64,000 bases of DNA from positions 291,528,366-291,592,365 of the forward strand of contig CM022298.1 in the NCBI GenBank assembly GCA_011799875.1, in the 5' to 3' direction. This DNA is from Thinopyrum elongatum. Taxonomy: Eukaryota > Streptophyta > Magnoliopsida > Poales > Poaceae. Below the pieces are notes generated by a model that had not been told where the DNA came from, did no database searches, and saw only the letters and a list, made by a program, of their open reading frames with translations. The position numbers were made by a program, and so were the translations under genes. This document shows, piece by piece, positions 1-11,599 of the stretch (its first letter is position 1; every line of letters starts with the position of its first letter).

Positions 1-2145
1 TGTGCCTATTTTGATGAATCTATGGATTGTATCGGGGGATATAAGCCATTTTAAGGTTAGAATACAGTAGGTATAATGCAATAACAAAATATGAATGGGT
101 TGCAACAGTACTTAAAGTAGTGAATTGTTTTCTTATACTAACGGATCTCACGAAGGTTTTGTTAAGTTTTGTGTGATTGATGTTTTCAAGTTTTGGGTGA
201 GATCACGATGGATGAAGGAATAAGGAGTGGCAAGAGCCTAAGCTTGGGGATGCCCGAGGCACCCCAAGGTAATATTCAAGGAATCCCAAGCAACTAAGCT
301 TGGGGATGCCCTAGAAGACATCCCCTCTTTCTTCTAACGACCATTGGTAATTTTACTTGGAGCTATATTTTTATTCATCACATATCATGAGTTTTGCTTG
401 GAGCATCTTGTATTATATGAGTCTTTGCTTGTTTTGCTTTTTAGTTTGTCACAATCATCCTTGCTGGACACACCTATTTGAGAGAGCCATAATGATATTA
501 TGATTTGTTAGAATTGCTCTATGTGTTTCACTTAATTTTTTTTGATCTAGGGAATTGCTATAGTGCTTCACTTATATCTTTTTTAGCACGGTGGTGGTTT
601 AATTTTTGAAGAAATAATCTCATGCTTCACTTAGATTATTTTGAGAGTTAGTAGAATTTTGAAGAAATATGCTCTCATGCTTCACTTATATTATTTTGAG
701 AGTTAGTAAATTTTGAAGAAATATGCTCTCATGCTTCACTTATATTATTTTGAGAGTTGAAAATTTTGAAGAAATATTTTTGCTCTCATGCTTCACTTAA
801 ATCTTTTTTAGAGTTAAGAATAGTAATGGTAATTTGCATAAGATGTGAATTTGGTCCCAAAGTGATAGATATCCGAGAGGGATATAATAAAAACTTTCAT
901 GAAGATCATTGGATATTATAAACTTGATTCCTTGCAATAGTTTTGCGATATGGGGATAGTAATATGTGAGTCATGTTGGTGAGTAATTATGCTTTAGTAA
1001 GAATATTGGTGTTAAGGTTTGTGATTCCCTATGCAAGCATGAAAGTCAATACTTATGCAATGAAGTTATATCCTACTTGTGGTGCATTATTCAGTGTTTG
1101 TTATGTTTGATGCTCGTTTATGATTGTTTTCGTTTCTTGGTTGGTCACTTCTCAATCGATTTGCTAGCCTCCATTTGTACTAAGCAGGAATATTGCTTGT
1201 GCATCCAACTCCTTAAACCCAAAGTTGTGCCAAATGAGTCCACCATACCTACCTAGATGCGGTATTTCCATGCCGTTCCAAGTAAATTTGTATGTGCCAA
1301 CTCTAATTTTCAAAATGAATTTCCTTTTTGTGTGACCTTACCGCTCATGAAACGATAGGGGGTGGCCAATATTTTCCATGCTAGGTATGTTATTCTCAAG
1401 ATGAGTGTTTATTCACTTGTCATTGCACGAGAGTGTGGCAGGTAATAGGGGTGCCCAGTCCCGAAATGATTTTTTTACTTATATGTTGTCAATAATAAAT
1501 TCCTTGGAAAGTGTTAGTATGGAAGGCACCCGTGGATACGGCTAGCCATGAATTGTGTGATAATGGTGGAAAGGAAATAAACTTTATTTTATGTTTGGGA
1601 ACCACCTATGATTTATCTAGCATGGAAGATATTGGGAATTCTCGGTCATTTCCGTTGACAGGAAAAGCATGCCTCTCAAAACAATTTTATATCTCAATTT
1701 AAGCTTGGAGCTCTGGCACCTCTACAAATCTCTGCTTCCCTCTGCGAAGGGCCTATCTATTTACTTTTATGCAATTTTTATTTTTTGATTCTCCATCTTC
1801 TCTTATAAAGCACCAACTAGGGAACACTATTATCATACTTGTGCATTGGATGTAGCTAATATTTGAGTGTGTTTCATGAATGGATCAATGATTGAGCATA
1901 ATGGGCTAGGGATAGCTTTCTTTAGCATTGATATTTTGAAAGACAGGGTTGCTTGTTGATATGCTTGAGTATTGATGTCTTCATGTCAAATTATTGACTA
2001 TTGCTTTGAATCAATTAAAGTCCAAATGTCCATGCTACAAAAAGAAAGAATATGCGATGAACATGATAGGCAGCATTCCACATCAAAAATTCTGCTTTTA
2101 TCATTTACCTACTCGAGGACGAGCAGGAATTAAGGTTGGGGATGT

Positions 2146-3686
2146 TGATACATCTCCAACGTATCTATAATTTTTTATTGTTCCATGCTGTTATATTATC
2201 AATTTTGGATGTTTTATATACATTTACTAGTAACTTTATATCATTTTTGGGACTAACCTATTAACTTAGTGCCAGTGCCAGTTGCTATTTTTTGCTTGTT
2301 TTTTACTTTGTAGAATATCAATACCAAACGAAGTCCAAATGCCATGAAACTTTTTGGAGATTTTTTTCTTGCAGGAAGAGACCCTGGAAGCTTCTAGAGG
2401 CCACGAGAAGAGGCCCGAGGGGCCCACTAGGCACCAGGGCGCGCCAGAGACCCCCGACGCCCTCGACACCACCTTGACCTACCTCCACCTCTATAAATAC
2501 TCTAAAATCCCAAAAACCCTAGGGGAGTCGACGAAATACTTTTTCCTCCGTTGCAAGTTCCAGAACCACGAGATCCAATCTAGAGGCCTTTTCTGGCACT
2601 CTGCCAGAGGGGGCAACGATCACGGAGGGGTTCTTCATCATCCTTGCTTCCCCTTCGATGATGCGTGAGTAGTTTACGACAGGCCTATGGGTCCGTAGTT
2701 AGTACCTAGATGTCTTCTTCTCTCTTTTTGATCTTCAATACAATGTTCTCCTTGATGTTCTTGGAGATCTATTTGATGTAACTCTTTTTTGCGATGTGTT
2801 TGTTAGGATCCGATGAATTATGAGTTTATGATCAGATCTATCCATGAATATTATTTGAGTCTTCTCTGAACTCTTTTATGCATGATTTTTATAGCCTCGT
2901 ATTTCTTCTCTGATTTATTGGTTTGGTTTGGCCAACTAGATTGATTTATCTTGCCATGGGAAGAGGTGCTTTGTGATGGGTTCGATCTTGCGGTGATCAA
3001 TCTCAGTGATAGAAAGAGACATGACACGCATGTATCGTTGCTATTAAGGGTAACAAGATGGGGTTTATTCATACGTGAGTTTATCTTGTCTACATGATGT
3101 CACCTTTCTTAATGCATTACTTCATTTTTCCATGAACTTAATACACTATATGCATGCTGGATAGCGGTCGATGTGTGGAGTAATACTAGTAGATGCATAA
3201 TCATTTAGGTCTAATAATCTTGGACATGATGCCTACATACATGATCATTGCCTTGTATATCATCATAATTATTTGCTTTTCTATCAATTGCCCAACAGTA
3301 ATTTGTTTACCCACCGTATGCTATTTTCTCGAGAGAAGCCTCTAGTGAAAACTATGGCCCCCGGGTCCATTTCCTATCATATATTAAAACCAAAAATACC
3401 TTGATGCAATTTTCTTTTATTTATTTTATTTTGTATTTTTGTTAGATCTATTTATCAAAACCTATACAATTTAATCTATCTCAATACCGTTGAGGGATTG
3501 ACAACCGCTTCACGCATTGGGTTGCAAGTATTTGTTGTTTGTGTGCAGGTGTTGTTTACATAGTGTTGCTTGGTTCTCCTACTGGATAGATAACCTTGGT
3601 TTCATAATTGAGGGAAATACTTACCTCTGTTGTGCTGCATCATCCTCTCCTCTTCGGGGAAATACGAACGTAGATTACAAGTAGCA
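2146..3686 (+). repeat. 3' LTR of the element starting before position 1
   Basis: It starts TGATACATC directly after a purine-rich stretch (2133-2145), exactly as the LTR at 14095 does, and ends in GTAGCA, giving TG..CA termini. A TATA-like TATAAAT lies at 2492-2498. Length is about 1.54 kb against 1.595 and 1.599 kb in the complete relative. Sequence divergence from those copies is substantial, so this belongs to a different subfamily or an older insertion. Confidence 0.75.
2492..2498 (+). promoter_or_regulatory. LTR TATA box
   Basis: TATAAAT in the LTR, at the same relative position as TATAAAT in the two related LTRs (8090-8096 and 14464-14470). Likely the retroelement core promoter. Confidence 0.55.
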
Positions 3687-4084
3687 TCGGACGTCCGGTC
3701 GTCATCGGTCATTCAGCCGCTGTAGCATTCGCTGGCTGGGTCCTTGGGCTGGCTAGTGTTCCAGGCATCGGATGTCCAGTAGATGTCGGTCATCCGGTGG
3801 TTGTAGCTTTCTGGCCGCTCTTCCATTTGATCCTTGTATTTGGTGTCCTCGCCATCTTGTCCATTGGATGTGGCCGACCCGAGAGAGTCCTTCTGGTACC
3901 TAAGTACACATTGTATTTCGGATTAAGGTAGTAGCCATGTCTCACGTGGGTCATACAGAATGTGACTAAGGAGAGATGTCACCTCGGTCTCAATAGATCT
4001 TGCACCTTCTCATGTCATCGGTCCACTTGGAGCTTGGATAGGCGAAGGTATCTGCATGGGGATTACCGTAGGATGCTCCGCATC
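3687..4084. other. unassigned sequence between two copies of the same LTR tail
   Basis: No ORF or recognised repeat. It separates the LTR end at 3686 from a second copy of the same tail at 4085-4177. It contains repeated 'catcggt/catccggt' words. It may be part of another element into which the first inserted. Confidence 0.4.
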
Positions 4085-4177
4085 ACCTTGGTTCTTAACT
4101 GAGGGAAATACTTATCTGTACTGTACTGCATCATCCTCTCTTCTTCGAGGAAATCCCAACACAACTCACAAGTAGCA
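4085..4177 (+). repeat. LTR tail fragment (second copy)
   Basis: The stretch from 'accttggttcttaactgagg' to 'caagtagca' repeats the last ~100 bases of the LTR ending at 3686, with point changes. Only the terminal part is present. It is most simply a truncated solo LTR of the same superfamily. Confidence 0.6.
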
Positions 4178-4829
4178 TAGGCCTCGACCCCAATCTGAGT
4201 TCAAACGCGGACCCTACATCAGGTTTGGATCTGATCTCTCCACACTACAAAAAAGACACATTCGTAACATTATGGCCCAAACAAAAAAAATTTGTCATGG
4301 TTATGATACTTCTGTGACGATAATTGTGACAAAAACACGTATCATCATAGATGTGGTGGGCTCCTACTTCTATGACAAAAAATCATGATAGAAAATGGGC
4401 TTTTTGTCCTTGGCGGGCCGAAGACGCACCTGCATGACATTCGTTGGGTCGTCCATGACATAAAAAGTCGTAGTAGAAGTGAGGGCGAGGAAATTTTCGC
4501 GGAGTTCCCGGTTATGGTGGGTGGTCGGGGTCGAGCGAAGTGTGGTTTGTGCGTTTCTCTCTCGTACGTGCGCGTGGTGCGAGCCGTGTTCGCTATAACT
4601 GAACCCGAGCGAGGCGTTCGCTTACTGAACCCGAGCAATCGCACTGCTACATATCGAAGCCGATCGATCGATCCCTTCACTGCTAACTGAACCCGAGCGA
4701 TTCCTTCGCTGCTAACTGAACCCGACCGACTCCTTCGCTGCTAACTGCACCCGATCGATCGCTGTTGCTGCTTACTGAAGCCGATCGAACCCCCGTGTGA
4801 GACGTAGCTAGCCGGTTGGGTTGCCTCTG

Positions 4830-5670
4830 GATGAACAGTGACCATTGTTGCCGCGCGCGCGATACATAGAATGAGTCGAGACGTGGTGAGTCCAGCCGGT
4901 TGGTTGGCTATGGTTGAACAGTTCCCGGTGGGGGTTGGATGAATAGGACCCCGACCGTGAGTAGGCGATTTCCGCTGGATGAATAGGGCCCCATGGTAGT
5001 AGGCGGTTGCCGCTGGATGAACAGGACCCCGTGGTAGTAGGCGGTTGCCGCTGGATGAACAGGCCCCTGTGGTAGTAGGCTATTGCCGCTGGATGAACAA
5101 GGCCCCTAGGAGGCCGCGCCACGGTACACCACACCCAGCCAGTTGGGGGTAGATGAACAACACCACATCGAGGTTGGATGAACAGTAGCCGGTGGAGGCT
5201 GGATGAACAGTAGCCCGTGGATGAACAGTGGCTGGTGGAGGCCGGAGGAAGTCGCGGTGGATGAACAGTAGTAGGTGGAGGTTGAAGGAAGTCGGTGGTG
5301 GATGAACAGTAGCCCGTGGAGTCCCGTTTGGCGGTACACCATACCCATCCCGATGAACAGGACCCCATTTCGACCGTAGGCGATAGAAGAGAAGTCTGTT
5401 TCCTCTGTTTTGCGCTACGCCAGACCCCTCTGGATGAACAGGACCGTGCTTAGACCATAGGCGGTCAAAAAGAACTCTGTTTCCTTCGTTTTGCTATGCA
5501 AGACCCCGAGCCGGTGGGGGTCGATGAACAAGACCCCGTTTCGGCTGTTCCGTCCAAGACGGTTGTCTCCCGATGGACAGGATACATTCCGACCCAGTCG
5601 GTTGCCTCTCGATGAACACAACATTGTTTCCTCCATTCCGACCTAGCCAGTTGGCTCGCGATGAACAGGA
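4830..5670. repeat. GGATGAACAG-core minisatellite, with exact 38-bp units at 4973-5124
   Basis: The core 'ggatgaacag' recurs many times. Starts of 'cgctgg' at 4973, 5011, 5049 and 5087 give an exact 38-bp period over four units, and the flanking copies have irregular spacing. The long open frames on the minus strand here (such as 4808-5368) are a by-product of the repeat and not genes. The array lies in the CACTA subterminal region. Confidence 0.85.
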
Positions 5671-5879
5671 AGCTGTCATCATAAATGTTCGAGACTCCGA
5701 CCGTATGTACGTACGTAGAAATATTTACTTTCTTGCAGCGTGGTTGTATGAACGAGCACACGATATAGACAGGACTGCGTGACATGCCACGTCGGTGACT
5801 CTACTACGACACGTGCCGCTCCTTACTCGGCCACGGTTCATTGCTGCAAAGAGACCGATCGACCGCTATGTACGTACAT

Positions 5880-6307
5880 GTTCGCAACTAAACAGATAAT
5901 GCTTCGACCTGGTGAGTCCCAGCTGTCAGGGGGTAAGGAGGCACTTCCTTCCGTGCAAAGATGTAGCTAGTGGGTCCCAGCTATCAAGGAAAGGAAGCAT
6001 TTCTTTTTCGCGTAATAAGAAGGCACTTTGTTGCGTGTGAAGATATAGCTGGTGGGTCCAGCTGTCAGGGGGAAACATTTTTTGTGAAATACAGAGGCCC
6101 TTTCAGTGGTCCCCGCTGTCAGGCGGAGGAATCATTATTTTGCACGTAATAAGGAGGCACTTCCTTGCATATGGCTGTGGACCCAGCTATCAGCCTCTCC
6201 ACGTACAGTCCTCTTCCGATGGATGTCGTTCATTGACCATGTTGACCATGCCGCGTTGAGAGCACCAAGGCAGTGGACGACGGTGAGGCCTAGAAAGGGA
6301 ACGACCC
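5880..6307. repeat. CACTA subterminal block, inverted homologue of 63450-63720
   Basis: Contains several degenerate copies of 'gtgggtcccagctgtcag' followed by 'cgtaataaggaggcacttc'. The right part (6107-6290) matches the reverse complement of about 63480-63700, sharing 'tcagcctctccacgtaca', 'ttgaccatg' and 'gtggacgacggtgaggc'. It is cut at 6307 by the LTR of the next element. Confidence 0.7.
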
Positions 6308-7723
6308 TGTCGGGACCCCGATCCTAAGTCACACTGATCTAGCACAAGACACATCATATCACTTTGCAGCCTCACGCACGGTATTCCCACGGCTGCAGCC
6401 TTACCTTGGCCGGGACAGTTTGCGCCTTTTGGCTCACGTATATGATTGTGATGCTAGCATCCATATGACAAAGAACCCGGGCCGACATTACTAGTCATAA
6501 ACCAAGGTGGCACAAACTTACAGGGACAGGCATACATGACCCAGCAATGCATGTGTCGGTCATCAACGTATGAACCCAAGTTGTAGCAAGCTACAAGGAC
6601 TTAAAGGAACACCGCGTGACATTTCCCCGTAGGGACAGACACAGGAGCAAGGAAGGACACATGCCAGCCAATCCATGTGTTCCAGATGGAAGCACTAGGA
6701 GGCATTTCCCCATAAGGAAGGCTACCAAGAATAAACAACTAGGTATCGGATCCCACACATACCAAAGCATTTCAAAAACATACACACAATATGCTCGATA
6801 TGTGTAGCTACAACATGGCATCACAACATAACTCTACGACTCAAAGTATTTCTTTAAGAGGCTCCAGGGAGCCATACATAGCATGATATTACAAACATGG
6901 ATCTCATGACCCAACATACAATGTCATACAAGCAACAAGCTCATGTGGAAGCTTATCCTGTTTGAGTACAGACAGCTGAAAAGAAAGAAGGCTAGAAAGC
7001 ATGATCTATCTACAAGACCCTCCATAGGAACCAGACCTCTGTCTGGGATTCCCAAGCTAATCATCGAAGCCCATGTAGAACTACTAGTGAGACTGAAGAC
7101 TCCTCTAAAAAACATAAATTAAGCAAACGTGAGTACAATTGTACTCAGGAAGACTTACATCAGAACAATCTACTTATGCATCAGTATCAACAAGGGGGTT
7201 GTGGAGTTTAAGTGCAGCAGGCCAGCTTAGACTGAGTGGCTATCCTATACTATGACTACCAGTATTTTCTATGAGGTGAGAGAGCGCACACGAGTCCACA
7301 TATTCACCATATCAATACACCACTATGGATCTGCTCCCATCTCCCTACGAGAAGGTCATCCATAGCACTCATGCTTATCTTGCGCATTTTAGAGTATCCA
7401 TTTCAACTTGTCTATGAACCATATAAGCTTTGCAAGTAGTCCATATCCGAGGATGCGGCTATTTGAATAGATCATATTACTCTGCAGAGGTGTACTTCTT
7501 CACACACGCTCTCACAACTTACCACCAGGTACACATCATGTATCTCGGCAACCTTCAAGCGGAAGCCTGGCAAGGGTGTCGGCCACGACCTGACTAACCA
7601 CACAAGACACTAGTCCAGGTTTATCGCCTATTTGAGGTTCTATCCGCAATGGAAGTCCGGCCGAGGTTTCTATCACAGCCCATAACAATGAGAACAGGGC
7701 TCCCAAGAGCACCGTGCGGGTGT
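6308..7723 (-). repeat. 3' LTR, left segment
   Basis: Outer part of the ~4-kb LTR, ending at the GGTGT target duplication (7719-7723) of the inserted element. The five bases preceding it, GACCC (6303-6307), would be its own target duplication. The partner copy is not in the window. Confidence 0.7.
7719..7723. repeat. target site duplication GGTGT (left)
   Basis: GGTGT precedes TGATACG of the 5' LTR and is repeated exactly at 15694-15698 after the 3' LTR. Confidence 0.9.
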
Positions 7724-9318
7724 TGATACGTCCAATGTATCTATAATTTTTGCTTGTTCCATGCTGTTATATTACCATTCTTGGATGTTTTACAATCATT
7801 TTATAGCAACTTTATATCATTTTTTGGGACTAACCTATTGACATAGTGCCCAGTGCCAGTTGTTGTTTTTTGCTTGTTTTTTACTTCGTAGAATATCAGT
7901 ACCAAACGGAGTCCACATGCAGTGAAACTTTTTGGAGATTTTTTCTGGACCAGAAGACACCTAGTGGGCCAAAGAAGTACCAGAGGGAAGGCCTGAGGTG
8001 GGCACAATCCACCAGGGCGTGCCAGGAGGCCCAGGCGTGCCCAGGGGGTTGTGCCCCCCTCGGTGACTTCCCGCACCGCCTCTTTGCCCTATAAATTCCC
8101 AAATATTCCAGAAACCCTAGGGGAGTCGATGAAACACAATTCCAGCCACCGCAAGTTCCAGAACCACGAGATCCAATCTAGACACCATGATGGAGGGGTT
8201 CATCATCCTCATTGGTGCCTCTCCGATGATGCGTGAGTAGTTCAGCATAGACCTATGGGTCCGTAGGCAGGAGCTAGATGGCTTCCTCTCTCTCTTTTAA
8301 TTCTCAATACAATGGTCTCTTGGAGATCTATTTGATGTAACTCTTTTTTGCGGTGTGTTTGTTGGGATCCGATGAACTTTGATTTATGATCAGCTCTATA
8401 TCCATGAATATTATTTGAGTCTTCTTTTGATCTCTTATATGCATGATTATTTATAGCCTCGTATTTCTTCTTCGAATCTTTGGTTTAGTTAGGCCAACTA
8501 GATCAATTTTTCTTGCCATGGGAAGAGGTGCTTTGTGATGGGTTCAATCGTGCACTGTTCTTTCCCAGTGACAGAAGGGGCAGCAAGACACCCATGTATC
8601 GTTGTTATTAAGGATAACAAGATGGGGGCTATTGCTACATGAATAGATCTCGTCTACATCATGTCTTTGTTCTTATTGCATTACTCTGTTTCTCCATGAA
8701 CTTAATACACTAGATTCATGCTGGATAGCGATCGATGTGTGGAGTAATAGTAGTAGATGCAGGCAGGAGTCGGTCTACTAATCTTGGACGTGATGCCTAT
8801 ATATTGATCATTGCCTTGGATATCGCCATAATTATTCGATCTTCTCTCAATTTCTCAATAGTAATTTGTTTACCCACCATCTGTTATTTTCTTGAGAGAA
8901 GCCACTAGAGAAATCTACGGCCCCCCGTCTATTCTTTATCATATTTGCTTTGAGATCTATTTTTAATCGCTTTTATTTTCATATCTGTTATTCCAAAAAC
9001 CCAAAAATACCTTGCTGCACTTTTTATTATTTATTTTATTTCATGTTTTATCGAGATCTATTTATCCAATCTACACAAATTTTATCCCGTCAACTTGACA
9101 ATTTCTGGTGCCGTTACCCGAAGAGGGATTGACAACCCCTCATAAGCATCGGGTTGCAAGTATTTGATCTTTGTGTGTAGGTACCGTTTACATAGTGTTG
9201 CTTGGTTCTCCTACTGGATTGATACCTTGGTTTCATAACGGAGGGAAATACCTACCGTAGTTGTGCTTCATCATCCCTTCCTGTTTGGGGAAATACCGAC
9301 GTAGTTCAAGCGACATCA
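7724..9318 (+). repeat. 5' LTR
   Basis: TGATACG...GACATCA, 1595 bp, with TATAAAT at 8090-8096. Open frames inside it (such as 7801-8076 minus) recur in the other LTR copies and are not genes. Confidence 0.9.
8090..8096 (+). promoter_or_regulatory. LTR TATA box
   Basis: TATAAAT at the end of the GC-rich U3 segment. The equivalent sites in related LTRs are 14464-14470 and 2492-2498. Confidence 0.55.
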
Positions 9319-9329
9319 AAAGGAATTTC

Positions 9330-9347
9330 TGGCGCCGTTGCCGGGGA
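9330..9347 (+). promoter_or_regulatory. primer binding site, tRNA-Asp
   Basis: The 18 bases beginning TGGCGCCGTTGCC, 11 bases inside the 5' LTR end, are complementary to the 3' end of plant tRNA-Asp including CCA. This is a reverse-transcription priming site and fixes the plus orientation of the element. Confidence 0.85.
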
Positions 9348-9535
9348 GACATCATCAACATCTATCAGGTTCCTAATCACAAATCTCATCTCCTTGCAAT
9401 TTACATTATTTTCCATTTGCCTCTCGTTTTCATCTCCCCCACTTCACAAAAATTTGTCGTTTTATTCGCCCTCTTTTTCGTTCGCTTTTTCTCGTCAGAT
9501 CTGTTTTTGTTTGCAATCTTGTTTGCGTAGTCCCG

Positions 9536-10871
9536 ATGACTCAAGAAAACACCAAGTTGTGTGATTTTTCCAATACCAATAGCAATGATTTTATTAGCAC
9601 TCCGATTGCTCCTCCCGCCACTAGTGCAGAACCTTGTGATATTAATGCCGCTTTGTTGAATCTTGTTATGAAAGATCAGTTTTCCGGTACTCCTAATGAG
9701 GATGCCGCGTCCCATCTAAACACATTCGTAGAATTGTGCGATATGCAAAAAGAAAAAAGATGTAGACAATGATATTGTGAAGTTGAAATTATTTCCTTTC
9801 TCTTTGAGGGATCGTGCAAAAATTTGGTTTTCTTCTTTGCCTCGCAATAGTATCGATTCTTGGGATAAGTGCAAAGATGCTTTTATTACTAAGTATTTTT
9901 CGCCCACGAAAAATATTTCCCTTAGAACTCAAATCATGAATTTTAAGCAACTTGAGCATGAACATGTTGCACAATCTTGGGAAAGAATGAAGTTGATGCT
10001 AAGAAATTGTCCTACTCATGGTTTAAATCTTTGCATGATCATACAAAAATTTTATGCGGGATTGAACTTTGTTTCTAGAAATCTTTTAGATTTCGTCGCG
10101 GGTGGTACTTTTATGGAAATTACTTTGGCTGAAGCTACTAAATTGCTTGATAATATTATGGCAAATTATTTACAATAGCATACTGTAAGAGCACCTACTA
10201 GTAAAAAAGTAAATTCGATTGAAGAAATTAGTTCATTGAGTGAAAAAGTTGATGCTCCTGTGAAATTGGTTGCTAATAAAAGTGCTCCTATTGATATTAA
10301 TGATATTCCTTTGTCTACTTTGATTGAGCAAAATAGTGATCCCGTAGATGTGAATTTTGTCTCGCGAAACAATTTTAATAACAATGCTTATAGAGGTAAT
10401 TTTAATCCTAGGCCTTTTCCTGGAAATTCCTCTAATAATTATGGTAATTCTTCGTACAATAATAATAGGAACCCCTCTGATCTTGAGAATAATATTAAAG
10501 AATTTATCAATGCTCAATGCAATACTATGATAGAAGAAAAGTTGAATAAGATTGATGATATGTCTAGAAGCATTGATAGAATTTCTCACGATGTAGAAAA
10601 TCTCAAGTTGAAATTTTTTGTACCCAAGGTTGATGAATCAATTAAAGCTTTGTATGTTTCTATGGATGAAAGTAAGAAAAGAACCGCTATGCTTAGAGCT
10701 AAAAGAGAATTTTTAGAAAGAGCATTTTCTAGTGATTGCTTTCATAAAAATGATGAAGATCTTAAAGTAATTGGTGTTTCTTCTATTGATTCCTTGTTTA
10801 GTAAAATTAAAATTTATAATAAAGGGACTGAAGAAGAGTCAACTTTAGTTAGAAAGCGTCCCAATAATTAG
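9536..10871 (+). pseudogene. gag: gag polyprotein of the Athila-like element, broken by a frameshift and a stop
   Basis: This encodes the capsid protein that packages element RNA. Translation from ATG 9536 follows one frame to about 9755, where an A-rich run (9744-9760) shifts it by one base. The second frame (from about 9760) carries the retrotransposon-gag core: 'KLKLFPFSLRDRAKIWFSSL', then 'SWDKCKDAFITKYFSP' and 'WERMKLMLRNCP'. An in-frame TAG at 10176-10178 interrupts it, and the same frame then runs on to 10871 through an Asn-rich linker and a C-terminal part with a possible coiled-coil. No CCHC zinc knuckle is visible, which is usual for this group. The two lesions mean this copy cannot make full-length Gag. 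Confidence 0.8.
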
Positions 10872-10939
10872 GAGGGTGAAAATCTTGATGAAAAATTGAT
10901 AAAAGTGGGTTTGGAGAGGTCAAACCTTTAACTAGTGAT

Positions 10940-11599
10940 GTGCCCACTCTTTTGGATTACAAAGACTTTAATTATGATAATTGCTCTTTGCTTGAATGTA
11001 TTTATTTGTTGCAATCCATGATAAATTCACCCCATGCTTATGAACAAAATAAAGCTTTTACTAAACATATCGTAGATGCCATGATGAAAGCTTTGGAAGA
11101 AAAATTGGAGTTAGAGATTTCAATTCCTAGAAAATTACATGATGAGTGGGAACCTACCATTAAACTCAAGATAAAAAATTATGAGTGTTTTGCTTTATGT
11201 GATTTAGGTGCTAGTGTTTCTACAATTCCGAAATCTTTATGTGATGTGCTTGGTCTTACCGATATTGAAGAATGTTCTCTTAATGTGCACTTGGCGGATT
11301 CCACTATTAAAAAGCCTTTGGAAAGAATTATTGATGTTCTTATTCTTGCAAATAGAAATTATGTGCCCATAGATTTTATTGTTCTTGATATTGATTGCAA
11401 TCCGTCTTCTCCAATTATACTTGGTAGACCGTTTTTACGTACTATTGGTGCCGTGATTGATATGAAAGAAGGCAATATTAAATTTCAATTTCCACTAAGA
11501 AAGGGTATGGAACACTTACCTAGAATAATATTTAAGCCACCATATGAATCAATCATGAGGGCATCTTATGGATCAAAAACTAAAGATGACAAAACTTGA
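10940..11599 (+). CDS. retropepsin-like aspartic protease region
   Basis: A 219-codon open frame follows gag after about 70 bases and in a different frame. The catalytic motif is D-L-G-A-S (Asp codon at 11201-11203) within 'CDLGASVSTIPKSL', and the second hallmark 'ILGRPFLRTIGAVID' lies about 70 residues later. Together these match the clan AA proteases of plant Gypsy elements; Athila-type proteases commonly have DLGA in place of DTGA. It would cleave the Gag(-Pol) precursor inside virus-like particles. The start is formal: in a working element this is probably reached as a Gag fusion. The usual reverse transcriptase that follows is missing. Confidence 0.75.
   Translation: MPTLLDYKDFNYDNCSLLECIYLLQSMINSPHAYEQNKAFTKHIVDAMMKALEEKLELEISIPRKLHDEWEPTIKLKIKNYECFALCDLGASVSTIPKSLCDVLGLTDIEECSLNVHLADSTIKKPLERIIDVLILANRNYVPIDFIVLDIDCNPSSPIILGRPFLRTIGAVIDMKEGNIKFQFPLRKGMEHLPRIIFKPPYESIMRASYGSKTKDDKT

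Larger units (their letters stand above)
1..3686 (+). mobile_element. 3' part of Athila-like Gypsy retrotransposon (Sabrina/WHAM type), cut by window edge
   Basis: Bases 1-2145 align along their whole length with 12018-14094, the non-coding 3' internal region of the complete element further right, and are followed by an LTR at 2146-3686. No coding sequence remains in this piece. The internal region carries repeated short blocks (around 590-800) in which a 'ctcatgcttcactta' phrase recurs. The 5' LTR, gag and any pol lie outside the window or are lost. The family assignment (non-autonomous Athila-like elements common in Triticeae) is from memory. Confidence 0.8.
4243..6307 (+). mobile_element. 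left end of a CACTA (DTC) DNA transposon
   Basis: Position 4243 begins CACTACAAAAAAGACAC, the classic CACTA terminus, followed by short direct and inverted words ('tgtgacgata', 'atgacaaaaa') typical of subterminal transposase-binding regions. Downstream are a GGATGAACAG minisatellite (about 4830-5670) and blocks of 'gggtcccagctgtcag' (5900-6200). The element is interrupted at 6308 by an LTR retrotransposon, and no matching right terminus was found in the window. No transposase ORF is present in this part. Confidence 0.7.

Noticed and set aside
4808..5368. 186-codon minus-strand ORF with Cys/Ser/His-rich repeats
   Set aside because: It is a translation of the GGATGAACAG minisatellite. Overlapping frames of similar style exist on the same strand and no domain is present.
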